64,000 nucleotides of DNA from an uncultured Clostridia bacterium (GCA_947630325.1 CANRHB010000007.1:34527-98526); one strand, 5' to 3'; positions 27,706-37,175 are shown, numbered from the stretch's first letter. The notes: generated from the letters alone by a model not told the origin. Numbers and translations are program-made.

Positions 27706-28761
27706 ATGTCAGAAGAAGAAAAGCGCAAAATATACCGTGAAGCGGGGGCGGACGCCCTCTTTGTGGAGGCGGATCACCTCCGCAGATACCTTACGGGCTT
27801 CTATTCCACGGACGGTTACGTCGTTTTGAACGGGGAGGGTTGCTTCTTCTTTGCCGATCCCCGCTACTTCGAGGCGGCCGAAAAGGAACTCAGAGGGTCG
27901 GATATCACCGTCGTCGCGGGCGCGCGGAAAGAGGCGCTCGAGCTCGTCAAAGACTGCAAGACGCTCGGCGTTCCCTATCCTTTCGTCACCCTCTCCTCGG
28001 CGGAGGACCTGCGCAAAGCGGGGTTCACGCTTACCGACTGTATGCCCGCCCTCAAAAAGGCGATGGAAGTCAAGACGGAGCGGGAACTCTCCCTCATCCA
28101 AAAGGCTTGCGATGTCGCGGAGGACGCCCTCTTAAACCTCCTTCCCGAGATCAAAGAGGGAATGACGGAGAGCGAGGTCGCCGCCCTTCTCGAATACAAA
28201 ATGCGGCAGCTCGGCGCAAGCGGGACCTCCTTTGAAACCATCGTGGCGTTCGGCGCGAATTCGAGCGTTCCCCATCACGAGACGGGGGAGACGAAACTCA
28301 AATTCGGCGACGTCGTCCTCATCGATTACGGTTGCAAGGTGGAGGGGTACTGCTCGGACTGCACCCGCACCTTCCTCTTCGGCGACGACGGAGCGCATGA
28401 GGAGTTCAAAAAAGTGTACGAAGAGGTGCTCAAAGCGCACGAACTCGTGAAAACGAACGTGAAGGCGGGCATGACGGGCAAGGAGGCGGACGAAGTCGCC
28501 CGCGGCTCCCTGCGTCAAGCGGGTCTTGCCGAGTATTTCACCCACTCTTTGGGGCATGGAATCGGGCTCCAGATCCACGAATACCCCACTCTCTCCCCCC
28601 GCGGAGAGGAGGTTTTGCAGGACGGCATGGTCTTTTCGGACGAGCCGGGGGTGTATCTTGCGGGCAAGTTCGGGGTGCGCATCGAGGACAGCTGCTGTAT
28701 GAAGGGCGGCAAAGTGCATTCCTTTATGCACAAGACGGAGCGGAAACTCATCATTTTATAA
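27706..28761 (+). CDS. M24 family Xaa-Pro aminopeptidase
   Basis: 351 residues from 27706. The N-terminal creatinase-like domain (YREAGADALFVEADHLRRYLTGF) is followed by the pita-bread catalytic domain with metal ligands in VLIDYGCKVEGYCSDCTRTF (two Asp), SLGHGIGLQIHE (His), SDEPGVYL and VRIEDSC (Glu). Length matches YpdF/PepQ-like enzymes. ATGs occur at 27700 and 27706; there is no ribosome-binding sequence before either, and the -10 element ends at 27699, so the mRNA is probably leaderless with the start at 27706. Confidence 0.92.
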   Translation: MSEEEKRKIYREAGADALFVEADHLRRYLTGFYSTDGYVVLNGEGCFFFADPRYFEAAEKELRGSDITVVAGARKEALELVKDCKTLGVPYPFVTLSSAEDLRKAGFTLTDCMPALKKAMEVKTERELSLIQKACDVAEDALLNLLPEIKEGMTESEVAALLEYKMRQLGASGTSFETIVAFGANSSVPHHETGETKLKFGDVVLIDYGCKVEGYCSDCTRTFLFGDDGAHEEFKKVYEEVLKAHELVKTNVKAGMTGKEADEVARGSLRQAGLAEYFTHSLGHGIGLQIHEYPTLSPRGEEVLQDGMVFSDEPGVYLAGKFGVRIEDSCCMKGGKVHSFMHKTERKLIIL

Positions 28762-28765
28762 AACC

Positions 28766-28782
28766 TTGCCGCGGCGCGGCAA
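28766..28782 (+). promoter_or_regulatory. Short hairpin in the efp leader
   Basis: TTGCCGC (28766-28772) and GCGGCAA (28776-28782) form a perfect 7-base stem with a 3-base loop. No T run follows, so it is not a terminator; a role is unknown. Confidence 0.35.
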
Positions 28783-28815
28783 TGAGAAGCGAAATCAATT
28801 AAGGAGAACAGATAT

Positions 28816-29379
28816 ATGGCACAAATTTTGGCAGGCGACATCAGAAAGGGCACCACGTTCGAATACAAGAGCGGCGTGTACACGGTCACCGAATTCCAGC
28901 ACGTAAAACCCGGCAAGGGCGCGGCGTTCGTCCGCACAACGCTTAAAAACGTGGTCACGGGACAAGTCCTCTCGGACGAGACCTTCAACCCCACCACCAA
29001 GCTCGAGACGGCGCAGGTCGAGACCAAGAAGATGACCTACTCCTACAACGACGGGGAGTTCTACTACTTCATGGACGACGAGTTCAACCTCACCCCCCTC
29101 AACCATTCGCAGGTGGAGGACGCCCTGCAATACATCCGTGAAAACGACACCGTCACCGTGCGTTTCCTCTATGGCAACGCCTTCTCGGTGGAGCCCGAAA
29201 ACTTTGTGGAACTCAAAGTCATCGAGGCGGAGCCCGGCGTCAAGGGCAACACGGCGACCAACGTCACCAAGGCCGCAAAGGTCGAGACGGGCGCGACCTT
29301 CCAGGTCCCCATGTTCGTCGAGGAGGGAGACACCATCCGCATCGACACGAGAACAGGGGAATATATGTCGAGAGTATAA
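28816..29379 (+). CDS. efp: Elongation factor P
   Basis: 187 residues, the standard length. EF-P prevents ribosome stalling at polyproline stretches. Domain I has the [16 protein letters not shown] loop with the Lys that is the modification site in other species. The middle OB domain ([17 protein letters not shown]) and C-terminal OB domain ending [14 protein letters not shown] follow. TTAAGGAGAACAG before the ATG is a strong ribosome site. It follows the Xaa-Pro peptidase gene, a pairing common in Firmicutes. Confidence 0.97.
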   Translation: MAQILAGDIRKGTTFEYKSGVYTVTEFQHVKPGKGAAFVRTTLKNVVTGQVLSDETFNPTTKLETAQVETKKMTYSYNDGEFYYFMDDEFNLTPLNHSQVEDALQYIRENDTVTVRFLYGNAFSVEPENFVELKVIEAEPGVKGNTATNVTKAAKVETGATFQVPMFVEEGDTIRIDTRTGEYMSRV

Positions 29380-29404
29380 CGGCGACCCACAGAAAGGACG
29401 CGGC

Positions 29405-29842
29405 ATGAGATTCGTTGCGCAACGGGTGCTCGGCGCACGTCTTACGGTAAACGGCGAGCTCGTCTCCGAGATCGGACGCGGGCTTGTCGTTTATTTCGGC
29501 GTGAAGGCGGGCGACGGGGAAAAACAGGCCGAAAAGTGTGCCGAAAAGATCGCCGCCCTGCGCGTCTTTGAAGATGACGCGGGCAAGATGAACAGGTCGG
29601 TGAAGGAGGTCGGGGGCGAAATTCTGTTCGTCTCCCAATTCACGCTGTACGGCGACGCGCGCAAGGGGAACCGCCCGAGCTTTACCGAGGCGGAACGTCC
29701 CGAGCGGGCCGAACCCCTCTATGAGTACGCCGCAACCTGTCTGCGCGCCCGGAACGTGCCTGTAAAGACAGGGATCTTCGGTGCGGACATGCGCATCGAA
29801 CAGATAAACGACGGCCCCGTCACCATTCTCTTCGAACTCTGA
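29405..29842 (+). CDS. dtd: D-aminoacyl-tRNA deacylase
   Basis: 145 residues, the family length. It hydrolyses D-amino acids from tRNA. Signature motifs: MRFVAQRVLGARLTV at the start, SQFTLYGDARKGNRPSF and NDGPVTILFEL at the end. GAAAGGACG precedes the ATG at 29405; the open frame upstream overlaps efp and is ignored. It sits 25 bases after efp, likely co-transcribed. Confidence 0.97.
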   Translation: MRFVAQRVLGARLTVNGELVSEIGRGLVVYFGVKAGDGEKQAEKCAEKIAALRVFEDDAGKMNRSVKEVGGEILFVSQFTLYGDARKGNRPSFTEAERPERAEPLYEYAATCLRARNVPVKTGIFGADMRIEQINDGPVTILFEL

Positions 29843-29863
29843 AAATACATAACGGGAAAAAAT

Positions 29864-30697
29864 ATGAAAGTAACTTTTTTGGGAACGGGGGCCGCCGAGG
29901 GCGTGCCCGCCATGTTCTGCAACTGCCCATTCTGCCAAAAGGCGAGAAAGGAGGGCCTCTTCCGTTCGCGCACGCAGATCCTCCTCGACGGGGAACTCTC
30001 CATCGACTTCCCGCCCGACGCATTCTACCACATGTACAGAAGCGGTGCGGACTTTTCGGCCATCCGCTATCTTCTCGTCACGCACGCCCATCAGGACCAC
30101 TTTTTTGCGAACGACCTCATGCTCCGCGGCTATAAGTTCGCCTCGGATATGAAAGAGCCCGTCCTCGACATCTTCGGGAGCGAGGAGGTGTGCGAGATCT
30201 TCTGCGAGAGCACGCGGCGGGAGATCAAGCCCGACGTCAAGGAGAGCATCCGCCTCTTTGTCATCAACGCCTTCGAGGAGGCGCGCTTCGGCGATTGGAG
30301 GGTATATCCCCTCAAGGCAAAGCATTCCTCGCGCGAACCTCTTCTCTTCCTCATCGAAAAGGGCAAAAAGCGTATTTTGCACCTGCACGATACGGGACTT
30401 CTGCCCGAGGAGGACTATGAGTACCTCGCAAAGATCGGAGGGAAACCTGTCGACCTCGTCACGCTCGACTGCACCTATGTCTATAACCGCGCAGACGAGA
30501 ACGCGCGGCACATGGGGGTGTATGAGGATGAGGAGGTGCTCATGCGGCTGAAAAAACTCGGCCTTGTCGACGGGCACACCAAAAAGGTCATCTCCCACTT
30601 TTCGCACAATTCCCATCCGTCGGATGAACTCTTGCGCCGCGCGGAGGAGGAATTCGGCTTCATCGCCGCCTATGACGGCATGGAACTTACCATCTGA
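29864..30697 (+). CDS. MBL-fold hydrolase (PhnP-like)
   Basis: 277 residues. The start MKVTFLGTGAAEGVPAMFCN and the two Cys in CNCPFCQKARK resemble PhnP/RNase Z-like phosphodiesterases with a structural zinc site. The metal motif is THAHQDHFFAND, with later His in LHLHDTG and ISHFSHNSHPSD. Substrate unknown; not next to phn genes. It follows dtd by 21 bases and ends before a terminator. Confidence 0.85.
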   Translation: MKVTFLGTGAAEGVPAMFCNCPFCQKARKEGLFRSRTQILLDGELSIDFPPDAFYHMYRSGADFSAIRYLLVTHAHQDHFFANDLMLRGYKFASDMKEPVLDIFGSEEVCEIFCESTRREIKPDVKESIRLFVINAFEEARFGDWRVYPLKAKHSSREPLLFLIEKGKKRILHLHDTGLLPEEDYEYLAKIGGKPVDLVTLDCTYVYNRADENARHMGVYEDEEVLMRLKKLGLVDGHTKKVISHFSHNSHPSDELLRRAEEEFGFIAAYDGMELTI

Positions 30698-30721
30698 AAA
30701 ATTTTTCGGCAAAAGAGAATG

Positions 30722-30745
30722 ACCCCGTAAAGGGGTTTACTTTTT
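30722..30745 (+). terminator. Terminator overlapping the next promoter
   Basis: CCCC (30723-30726) and GGGG (30732-30735), extended by A-T, form a small hairpin followed by TTTACTTTTTATT; the tail also contains the -35 of the following gene. Confidence 0.6.
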
Positions 30746-30764
30746 ATTAAAAATCGTGTAAAAT
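30736..30764 (+). promoter_or_regulatory. Promoter of the patatin-aro operon
   Basis: TTTACT (30736-30741), 17-base spacer, TAAAAT (30759-30764). Confidence 0.7.
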
Positions 30765-30783
30765 AATGGACAAGGAGCACAGG

Positions 30784-31620
30784 ATGGGATTGTTCGCCCG
30801 CATCAAAAATTTATTTTCCCGCAAAAGGGTCGTCGGCATCGCCCTCGGCAGCGGCGGGGCGAAGGGCATGGCGCACCTCGGCGCACTCAAGGCGTTCGAG
30901 GAGGCGGGCGTGCGCTTTCAAGTCGTTGCGGGTTCCTCCATCGGCTCCATCGTCGGCGCGCTGTATGCAAAGGGATATACGGCGGACGACATGATCCAGA
31001 TCATCGAAAATTTGAATGCCAAGGAATTCGGCAAAAACCTGCGACCCTTTGCCGACCTCGGCTTTGCGGAGGAGTTTCTCTCCCGCTACCTCGAAGGGGA
31101 CATCGAAGGGCTCCCCATGCCCTTTGCGGCGTGGGTGACGGACGGCGAGACGAACGGGGGAGAGATGCTCTCCTCGGGGAACATCGCGCGCGTTCTGACG
31201 GCGTCCTCGGCGATCCCTCCCTTTTTCCGCGGCGTGGAGATCGGGAAGAAACGCTACTATGACGGCGCCTTTTCCAACGCCATTCCCTCGGAGGCGTGCA
31301 GAGCGCTCGGCGCGGACGTCGTCATCGGCGTCGACCTCTCGGCATTTGCGCGGCAGGAGGACGAAAAGAGCCGCATTTCCCGCATCTTCGGGCTGGCGGT
31401 CGCCAAAATCACGCCCGTGCGCTACACCGAGGACAGCCGCTCCCGCGGCTATGAAAACGCCGACTTTATGTTGCGGCCAAACCTGCTCGATTTCCGCGCA
31501 ACGGACGTGAGCCGCGAAGGAATGGCGAAGATGTTCGAGATCGGCTATGAGACTGCCAGGGAGAACATGCAAAAGATCAAGGAAGTGATCCGCAAATGCC
31601 CGCGAAGAAAAGGCTCTTAA
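30784..31620 (+). CDS. Patatin-like phospholipase family protein
   Basis: 278 residues from the ATG at 30784, chosen because AAGGAG lies 6 bases upstream; the earlier ATG at 30766 is next to the -10 element and has no ribosome site. The patatin features are the oxyanion loop GSGGAKGMAHLGALKAF, nucleophile elbow AGSSIGS and catalytic Asp in YYDGAFSN. It resembles the RssA/YlbK group of predicted membrane lipid hydrolases. It overlaps the following gene by 25 bases. Confidence 0.93.
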   Translation: MGLFARIKNLFSRKRVVGIALGSGGAKGMAHLGALKAFEEAGVRFQVVAGSSIGSIVGALYAKGYTADDMIQIIENLNAKEFGKNLRPFADLGFAEEFLSRYLEGDIEGLPMPFAAWVTDGETNGGEMLSSGNIARVLTASSAIPPFFRGVEIGKKRYYDGAFSNAIPSEACRALGADVVIGVDLSAFARQEDEKSRISRIFGLAVAKITPVRYTEDSRSRGYENADFMLRPNLLDFRATDVSREGMAKMFEIGYETARENMQKIKEVIRKCPRRKGS

Positions 31621-32552
31621 AGCGGCTTATTTTGGCGGGAGTTGCGGTCTTGCTCGTGTGCGCACTTGCCGTTTTGTTTGCGATAGAGCCCTTTGCCATG
31701 CTCTTGCCCGCATATGCGCTTCCCAAGCGGGAGGAGGGGGAACTTCGGCTCCACTTTCTCGACGTGGGACAGGGGGACTGCACCCTCATCGAATTTCCCG
31801 ACGGCGAAGTGCTTGCGGTGGACGGTGGCGACGGCTCCTTTTCCTGCACCAACAAGATCGCGCGCTACTTAAAGGCGCTTTCTCCCGCGCGGCTTTCCCT
31901 TCTCGTCACCCATGCGGATGTCGACCATTTCGGCGCCTTTCCCTTCCTTTTGAAGGAGTTCGAGGTGCAAACTTGCTACCTTCCCCTCCTGCCCGAGGAG
32001 AACGCCGCCTATCTCGAACTCCTCTCCGCGGTGGAAGAGGCGGGATGCACAACGGACGTTCTTACCCGATACGACAGGATGGAAAAGGAGGGCGGGTATC
32101 TCGTCTGCCTCTCCCCGAGGAGCAAAGAGGAGGACGACGCGAACGACACCTCTACCGTTCTCTATCTTGCGTTCGGCGGGGTGAAAATTCTCCTGTGCGG
32201 GGACATCTCCTCCTCGCGGGAGAAGTTGCTTCTGCGGGAATACGCCCTCATGACGGGCATCTTTGACAGCGGCGATTGCACGGTGGACCTTGACGGCATC
32301 GATATTCTCAAAGCGCCGCACCACGGCTCCGAGAACTCCTCTTCGCGGGAATTTTTGGACCTTCTCCGCCCGCAGACTTTTATCGTCTCCTGCGGCAGGG
32401 ACAACGGCTATCACTTTCCCAAGGGAGGCGCGCTCGAAAACTTTCGTGCGGCGTCTCCCGAGGGCAAAATTTATCGCACGGATGAACTCGGGGACGTCAT
32501 CGTCTCCGTCAAAGACGCAAGCTATACCGTCTCTTCAAGGGAGGAATTATGA
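31596..32552 (+). CDS. ComEC-like MBL hydrolase with N-terminal membrane anchor
   Basis: 318 residues. A basic start and one membrane segment (LILAGVAVLLVCALAVLFAI) are followed by the MBL domain: LRLHFLDVGQGDCTLIEFPD, VDGGDGS, THADVDHFGAFP, CGDISSS and APHHGSENSS. This is the C-terminal hydrolase domain of ComEC without its channel part, placed outside the membrane. Such stand-alone proteins are common in Firmicutes; the role is uncertain. It overlaps the upstream gene by 25 bases and aroC by four. Confidence 0.88.
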   Translation: MPAKKRLLKRLILAGVAVLLVCALAVLFAIEPFAMLLPAYALPKREEGELRLHFLDVGQGDCTLIEFPDGEVLAVDGGDGSFSCTNKIARYLKALSPARLSLLVTHADVDHFGAFPFLLKEFEVQTCYLPLLPEENAAYLELLSAVEEAGCTTDVLTRYDRMEKEGGYLVCLSPRSKEEDDANDTSTVLYLAFGGVKILLCGDISSSREKLLLREYALMTGIFDSGDCTVDLDGIDILKAPHHGSENSSSREFLDLLRPQTFIVSCGRDNGYHFPKGGALENFRAASPEGKIYRTDELGDVIVSVKDASYTVSSREEL

Positions 32553-33673
32553 AACTGAAGACAGCCGGAGAATCGCACGGAAAGGGGCTCTTCGCCATTT
32601 TGGAGGGGGTCCCCGCGGGCTTGAAGCTCGACATCGCCCAAATCGACGCCGAACTTGCCCGCCGTCAGAGCGGTTACGGCCGCGGCGGACGGCAGAAGAT
32701 CGAACAGGACCATGTGGAACTTTTGTCGGGGGTAAGAGACCTTACGACCCTTGGCAGTCCCATCGCGCTCGCCGTGTGGAACCGCGACTATGAGAATTGG
32801 AAAGAGTTCATGGCGCCCGAGGGGTGCGACGTCTCTTCACGGCGGCTTACCAAAGTCCGCCCGGGGCACGCCGACCTTGCGGGGATGCTCAAATTCGGAA
32901 CGGAGGACGCCCGCAACGTATTGGAGCGTGCCTCCGCCCGCGAAACGGCGGCAAGAGTGGCGGCGGGGGAGATCTGCCGCGCTTACCTCAAAGAATTGAA
33001 TGTTGCCGTCACGGGCTATGTCCGCTCCCTCGGGCAAGTCTTTGGCGGAAGAGAATATACTTTCGAAGAAATTCAAACGGGGCGCCGTCCCCTCCTCGGC
33101 ATGATGGAGGAAGCGGCGGAAAAGGCCTCAGTCTCCCTCATCGAAGAGGCGAAGGGGGCGGGCGATACCCTCGGCGGGGTCATAGAACTCCGCGTCAAGG
33201 GGCTCAAGAGCGGTTTCGGCAGCCCCATGACCTATCAAGAGAAGTTGGACGCCCGCATCGCCGCGGCTCTCATGAGCGTGCAGGCGGTGAAGGGGGTGGA
33301 GGTCGGCGGCGGCTTTTCGCTTGCGCATGAAAAGGGGAGCGCCGTCCACGACGAGATTTTTGCCTCGGACGGGAAATTTTTCCGCAACACCAACCGCGCG
33401 GGCGGGATAGAAGGGGGCATGAGCAACGGCGAGGAACTCGTCTTCCGCGCCGCAATGAAGCCCATTCCCACCCTCATGAAGGGGCTCAAAACGGTCGATT
33501 TTGCAACGGGTCGGCCCGCGGTCGCCGCGCCCGAGCGGAGCGATACCTGCGCCGTCACGGCGTGCGAGGTCGTCTTGGAGAGCGCCCTCTGCTTCGCCCT
33601 TGCCGAGATCGTGTCCGAGCGGCTCGGCGGGGACAACATGGCGCAGGTCAAGGAGCGGTACGAAAGACTATGA
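32549..33673 (+). CDS. aroC: Chorismate synthase
   Basis: 374 residues. It removes phosphate from EPSP to give chorismate, using reduced FMN. Signatures: GESHGKGLFAILEGVPAG (family signature 1), RRQSGYGRGGRQKIEQD, RPGHADLAGMLKF with ERASARETAARVAAG, and GGIEGGMSNGEELVFRAAMK. The C-terminal FATGRPAVAAPERSDTC matches the FMN-binding end. First gene of an aroC-B-E-Q-K cluster with overlapping starts and stops. Confidence 0.98.
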   Translation: MKLKTAGESHGKGLFAILEGVPAGLKLDIAQIDAELARRQSGYGRGGRQKIEQDHVELLSGVRDLTTLGSPIALAVWNRDYENWKEFMAPEGCDVSSRRLTKVRPGHADLAGMLKFGTEDARNVLERASARETAARVAAGEICRAYLKELNVAVTGYVRSLGQVFGGREYTFEEIQTGRRPLLGMMEEAAEKASVSLIEEAKGAGDTLGGVIELRVKGLKSGFGSPMTYQEKLDARIAAALMSVQAVKGVEVGGGFSLAHEKGSAVHDEIFASDGKFFRNTNRAGGIEGGMSNGEELVFRAAMKPIPTLMKGLKTVDFATGRPAVAAPERSDTCAVTACEVVLESALCFALAEIVSERLGGDNMAQVKERYERL

Positions 33674-34722
33674 AAACCTTCCGCATCACCGAGCGCGAGG
33701 CGCGGGAGAGCGTCATCGTCTGCAGAAAGAATGCCTTTGCAAGCGAACTTGCCCCTCTCAGAGAGAAACTTCTCGGCGGCGGGGGGATAATTTTTACCGA
33801 CTCCAACGTGTTCGCGCTCTACAAAAAACAAATCGAAAAATACCTCGGCGGCGTGCCTGTGTTCGTCATGCCCGCGGGGGAGGAACATAAAAACGAGGAG
33901 ACCCTCTTTCATCTCCTCAACGCCATGCGGGAGGCCGATCTAAGGCGGAATTCCTGCCTTGTCGCCCTCGGCGGCGGGGTCGTGGGGGATGTCGGCGGAC
34001 TTGCTTCCGGCCTCTACATGCGGGGAATTTCCTGCATACAGGTCCCCACCACTTTGCTGGCGCAGGTGGATAGTTCGGTCGGCGGCAAGACGGCGGTCGA
34101 CTTCGGAGGGGTGAAAAACCTCATCGGCGCCTTTCACCAGCCCGCGCGGGTGATCGCGGACCCCTCCTTTTTCAAGACCCTTCCCCGCCGCGAACTTCGT
34201 TGCGGGCTCGGGGAGATCGTCAAGCACGGCGCGCTCTCTGCCCCTCTCTTTGAAAAACTCGTCTCGGCGACCGACCTGCTCGACCTTTCTTTTCTTGGGG
34301 GGATCGTGCCCGAGAACGTTGCGTTCAAGGCCTCCGTCGTCCGCAAGGACCCGAGGGAAAAGGGGCTGAGGAGGTGCCTCAACTTGGGACACACCACGGG
34401 GCACGCCATCGAACTTTGTTCTAATCTCTCGCACGGGGAGTGCGTGCTGTGGGGGCTTCTTTTCGAGAGCAAACTCGCCGCCCGCCATCTGCGCACAGAC
34501 AGAGAGTTCGGGGAAAAACTCGCCGCCCTCTGTTTCCGCGCCCTCGAGGGGGGAAAGATGCCCCCGCTCGAACTTGAGAGCGCCCTGCTCGACAAAAAGA
34601 ATACCGCCTCGGGGGAAGTCACGCTTGCCGTGCCCGTCGCCGCGGGAGCGTTCGAAATATTGCAACTTCCCTTTGCGCAGTACCAAGCGGAGATCATGAA
34701 GATCGCGGAGGAACTATGTTAA
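33670..34722 (+). CDS. aroB: 3-dehydroquinate synthase
   Basis: 350 residues from the ATG that overlaps the aroC stop. It converts DAHP to 3-dehydroquinate with NAD and a divalent metal. Motifs: PAGEEHKNEETLFHLL, ALGGGVVGDVGGLASGLYMR, VPTTLLAQVDSSVGGKTAVD, ELRCGLGEIVKHG and the metal site LNLGHTTGHAIEL with HGECVLWG. Overlaps aroE by seven bases. Confidence 0.97.
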   Translation: MKTFRITEREARESVIVCRKNAFASELAPLREKLLGGGGIIFTDSNVFALYKKQIEKYLGGVPVFVMPAGEEHKNEETLFHLLNAMREADLRRNSCLVALGGGVVGDVGGLASGLYMRGISCIQVPTTLLAQVDSSVGGKTAVDFGGVKNLIGAFHQPARVIADPSFFKTLPRRELRCGLGEIVKHGALSAPLFEKLVSATDLLDLSFLGGIVPENVAFKASVVRKDPREKGLRRCLNLGHTTGHAIELCSNLSHGECVLWGLLFESKLAARHLRTDREFGEKLAALCFRALEGGKMPPLELESALLDKKNTASGEVTLAVPVAAGAFEILQLPFAQYQAEIMKIAEELC

Positions 34723-35549
34723 AACTCGCAGTCATCGGTAAGGACGTCTCGAAATCGGACAGTCCCGCCATTCACGAATTTATCCTTCGCCGCCGCTTTT
34801 CGGCCGAATGCTCGTATGAAAAAGTCAGCATTTGTCCCGAGGAATTTTCCTTGCGCGCGGAGGAACTCTTCTCCCGCTATTTCGGCTTCAACGTCACCAT
34901 TCCCTTCAAGCAGGAGATCTTGCCCTACTTAAAGGAACTCAAGGGAGACGCCGCTTCCTTCGGCGCGGTGAACACCGTGCTCTCGGGCCCCCGCTTCGGC
35001 TTCAATACCGACGGTTACGGCTTCCTCTTGATGCTCAAAAACGAGGGCGTGGAGGTGAAAAAAAAGTCCGTTCTCGTGCTCGGCGCGGGCGGTGCGGGCA
35101 GGAGCTGCATCAAAAAACTCGCCGAAGAGGGCGCGGAGGTGTACGTGTTCGAACGGGACGAAAAGCGCCTTCAAGCGGTCTATGGGGAGTTCGGCGGCTT
35201 CACGCCCCTTGAACGGGTCCCCGAGCGGAAATTCGATCTCCTTTTGAACTGCACGGGGGTCGGGATGCACATCACGGAGGGGCAGCTTCCCACCCTGCGT
35301 TACGAGAGCGGGGAGACGGACACCGCAGAGCGGCTTTTAGCGTTGTGCGGCAAAGCGGCGGACCTCATCTATGTGCCCGCCCGTTCCCAATTTCTGCGCG
35401 TTGCGGAAAGGTTTGGAAAGCCTGCGATAAACGGAGCGTCCATGCTCTTCTATCAGGCGTACATGGCGGACTGCATCTATCTTTCCGCCACCGCAAATGC
35501 AGAGGAAGCCGCAAAACTTTGGGAAGAATACAGGGAGGAAATAAAATGA
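34716..35549 (+). CDS. aroE: Shikimate dehydrogenase
   Basis: 277 residues. Reduces 3-dehydroshikimate with NADPH. The substrate loop KSDSPAIHEFIL is a variant of the usual SxSPxxHN. Catalytic Lys lies in NVTIPFKQEILPYL and Asp in FNTDGYGF. The nucleotide-binding loop is VLGAGGAGRSCIKKL, and NCTGVGMH and NGASMLFYQA occur near the end. Overlaps aroQ by ATGA. Confidence 0.95.
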   Translation: MLKLAVIGKDVSKSDSPAIHEFILRRRFSAECSYEKVSICPEEFSLRAEELFSRYFGFNVTIPFKQEILPYLKELKGDAASFGAVNTVLSGPRFGFNTDGYGFLLMLKNEGVEVKKKSVLVLGAGGAGRSCIKKLAEEGAEVYVFERDEKRLQAVYGEFGGFTPLERVPERKFDLLLNCTGVGMHITEGQLPTLRYESGETDTAERLLALCGKAADLIYVPARSQFLRVAERFGKPAINGASMLFYQAYMADCIYLSATANAEEAAKLWEEYREEIK

Positions 35550-35968
35550 AATTTTTGGTGGTCAACGGCGTCAACCTCGCAAGAACGGGCATCCGCGAAA
35601 AGGGGGTGTACGGCGGGGAAACTCTTGAGAAGATCAACGGCGAACTGAAGGAGTTCGTCAAGGCACATGGGCACGAGGTGGACTTCTTCCAATCGGACGA
35701 AGAGGGAAAACTCTGCGAAAAGCTCGGTCAGGCGGACGGAAAGTACGACGGGATCGTGCTCAACGCGGGGGCATATACCCACTATTCCTATGCGATTAGG
35801 GACGCGATCGCGGGCATCTTCACCCCCGTTGTGGAGGTGCATATGAGCAACGTCCAAGCGCGGGAGGAGTTCCGCAAAAAGTCCGTCCTTACCGAAGTTT
35901 GCAAGGGCGAAGTGCTCGGCTTCGGCAAGAACAGCTATAAATTGGCATTGGAGAGTTTTTGGCTATGA
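35546..35968 (+). CDS. aroQ: 3-dehydroquinate dehydratase, type II
   Basis: 140 residues from the ATG in the overlap with aroE. Type II features: VVNGVNLARTGIREKGVYGG with the catalytic Tyr, VLNAGAYTHYSYAIRDAI, and EVHMSNVQAREEFRKKSVL with the catalytic His. Some positions differ from the common NGPNLNLLG and SNVHAREEFR wording, so it is slightly divergent. It catalyses trans-dehydration of 3-dehydroquinate. Overlaps aroK by ATGA. Confidence 0.95.
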   Translation: MKFLVVNGVNLARTGIREKGVYGGETLEKINGELKEFVKAHGHEVDFFQSDEEGKLCEKLGQADGKYDGIVLNAGAYTHYSYAIRDAIAGIFTPVVEVHMSNVQAREEFRKKSVLTEVCKGEVLGFGKNSYKLALESFWL

Positions 35969-36477
35969 ATATCGTTCTTTGCGGCATGATGGGGGTGGGA
36001 AAGTCCACCATCGGCATCAAACTCGCCGAACTGACGGGACGGCGCTGGGTGGATACCGACGGCATCATCACCACGCGCTATGGCAGGATCTCGGACATCT
36101 TCGAGTATTACGGCGAGGCGCACTTCCGCTCCCTCGAGACGGAGGTCACCAAGGAATTTGCGGAGCAGGATGGGCTCGTCATCTCCACGGGGGGCGGGCT
36201 GGTGCTCAACTATGACAACTGCGAACTGCTCAAAAAGAACGGGAAACTCTTCTTTTTGCGCGCTTCGCTGGAGACGATCCTCGAGCGGGTGTATGCCGAC
36301 GAGACGCGTCCCCTTCTCCGCGGTGCGGATAACGCCGAGGAGCGGTTGAAGGGCTTGCTCTTCGAACGCCTCCCCGTCTATGAACATGTGGCGGACTATA
36401 TCATCGACACGGACGGAAAGTCGGTAGAACAGACGGCGGCCGAAATTTTGGCGCTTGCCGCGGGAGAAAAGGCGTGA
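35965..36477 (+). CDS. aroK: Shikimate kinase
   Basis: 170 residues from the ATG at 35965, overlapping the aroQ stop. P-loop GMMGVGKSTIG, then DTDGIITTRYGRISDIFEYYG (shikimate-binding Asp), FRSLETEV with the Arg, the STGGGLVL loop and RPLLRG in the lid. It phosphorylates shikimate. The next pathway enzyme, EPSP synthase (aroA), is not in the window. Confidence 0.96.
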   Translation: MNIVLCGMMGVGKSTIGIKLAELTGRRWVDTDGIITTRYGRISDIFEYYGEAHFRSLETEVTKEFAEQDGLVISTGGGLVLNYDNCELLKKNGKLFFLRASLETILERVYADETRPLLRGADNAEERLKGLLFERLPVYEHVADYIIDTDGKSVEQTAAEILALAAGEKA

Positions 36478-37175
36478 AACAGGCCCTCATCACAGGCGGC
36501 ACCCGCGGGATCGGGCTCGCCTCAGTGGAACGCTTTTTGAAGGCGGGATACCTTGTCACCGCCCTCTATTCGCGCGGCGAAGAGGACGCGGAAAAAGCGC
36601 GGGAGAAATTTCCCGCGGCTTCCTTTGTCCGCGCCGACGTTTCCAAGGAGGAGGAAGTGGAAAAGGTGTTTTCCCGCCTCCCCGCTTTAGACGTTCTTGT
36701 GAACAACGCGGGCGTCTCCCTCTTTTCGCAGGTGCAGGACACCTCGTGGGAAGAGTGGGAGCGCGTGATGAAAGTCAACGCGGGCGGCGTGTTCCTCTGC
36801 TGTAAATACGGCGTGAAGAAACTCCTCGAAAGGGGAGGGGGCGCCATCGTCAACGTCGCCTCCGTGTGGGGGGAGACGGGGGGAAGCTGCGAAAGCGTCT
36901 ACTCCGCCTCAAAGGGTGCGGTCATCGCCTTTTCCAAAGCGCTTGCAAAGGAACTTGCCCCTTCGCACATCACCGTGAATTGCGTCTCCCCGGGGGTCAT
37001 CGACACCCAAATGAACGCCCGCCTCAACAAAGAGGAGAAGAAGGCGCTCAAAGAGGAGATCCCGCTCGGCAGATTCGGCAGGGCAGGGGAGGTGGCGGAG
37101 CTTATCTACCGCGTCTCGGTGCAAAAGTACCTTACCGGGCAGGACATCGCCCTCAACGGCGGCTATTATATATAA
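36474..37175 (+). CDS. FabG-like short-chain dehydrogenase/reductase
   Basis: 233 residues. Cofactor loop TGGTRGIGLASVERF, NNAGVSL, catalytic Ser in NVASVWGETG, and YSASKGAVIAFSKAL with catalytic Tyr and Lys. Ends GQDIALNGGYYI, as in 3-oxoacyl-ACP reductases. Placed at the end of the aro operon (ATGA overlap with aroK), where its role may be unrelated to fatty acid synthesis; the name FabG is from family resemblance only. Confidence 0.9.
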   Translation: MKQALITGGTRGIGLASVERFLKAGYLVTALYSRGEEDAEKAREKFPAASFVRADVSKEEEVEKVFSRLPALDVLVNNAGVSLFSQVQDTSWEEWERVMKVNAGGVFLCCKYGVKKLLERGGGAIVNVASVWGETGGSCESVYSASKGAVIAFSKALAKELAPSHITVNCVSPGVIDTQMNARLNKEEKKALKEEIPLGRFGRAGEVAELIYRVSVQKYLTGQDIALNGGYYI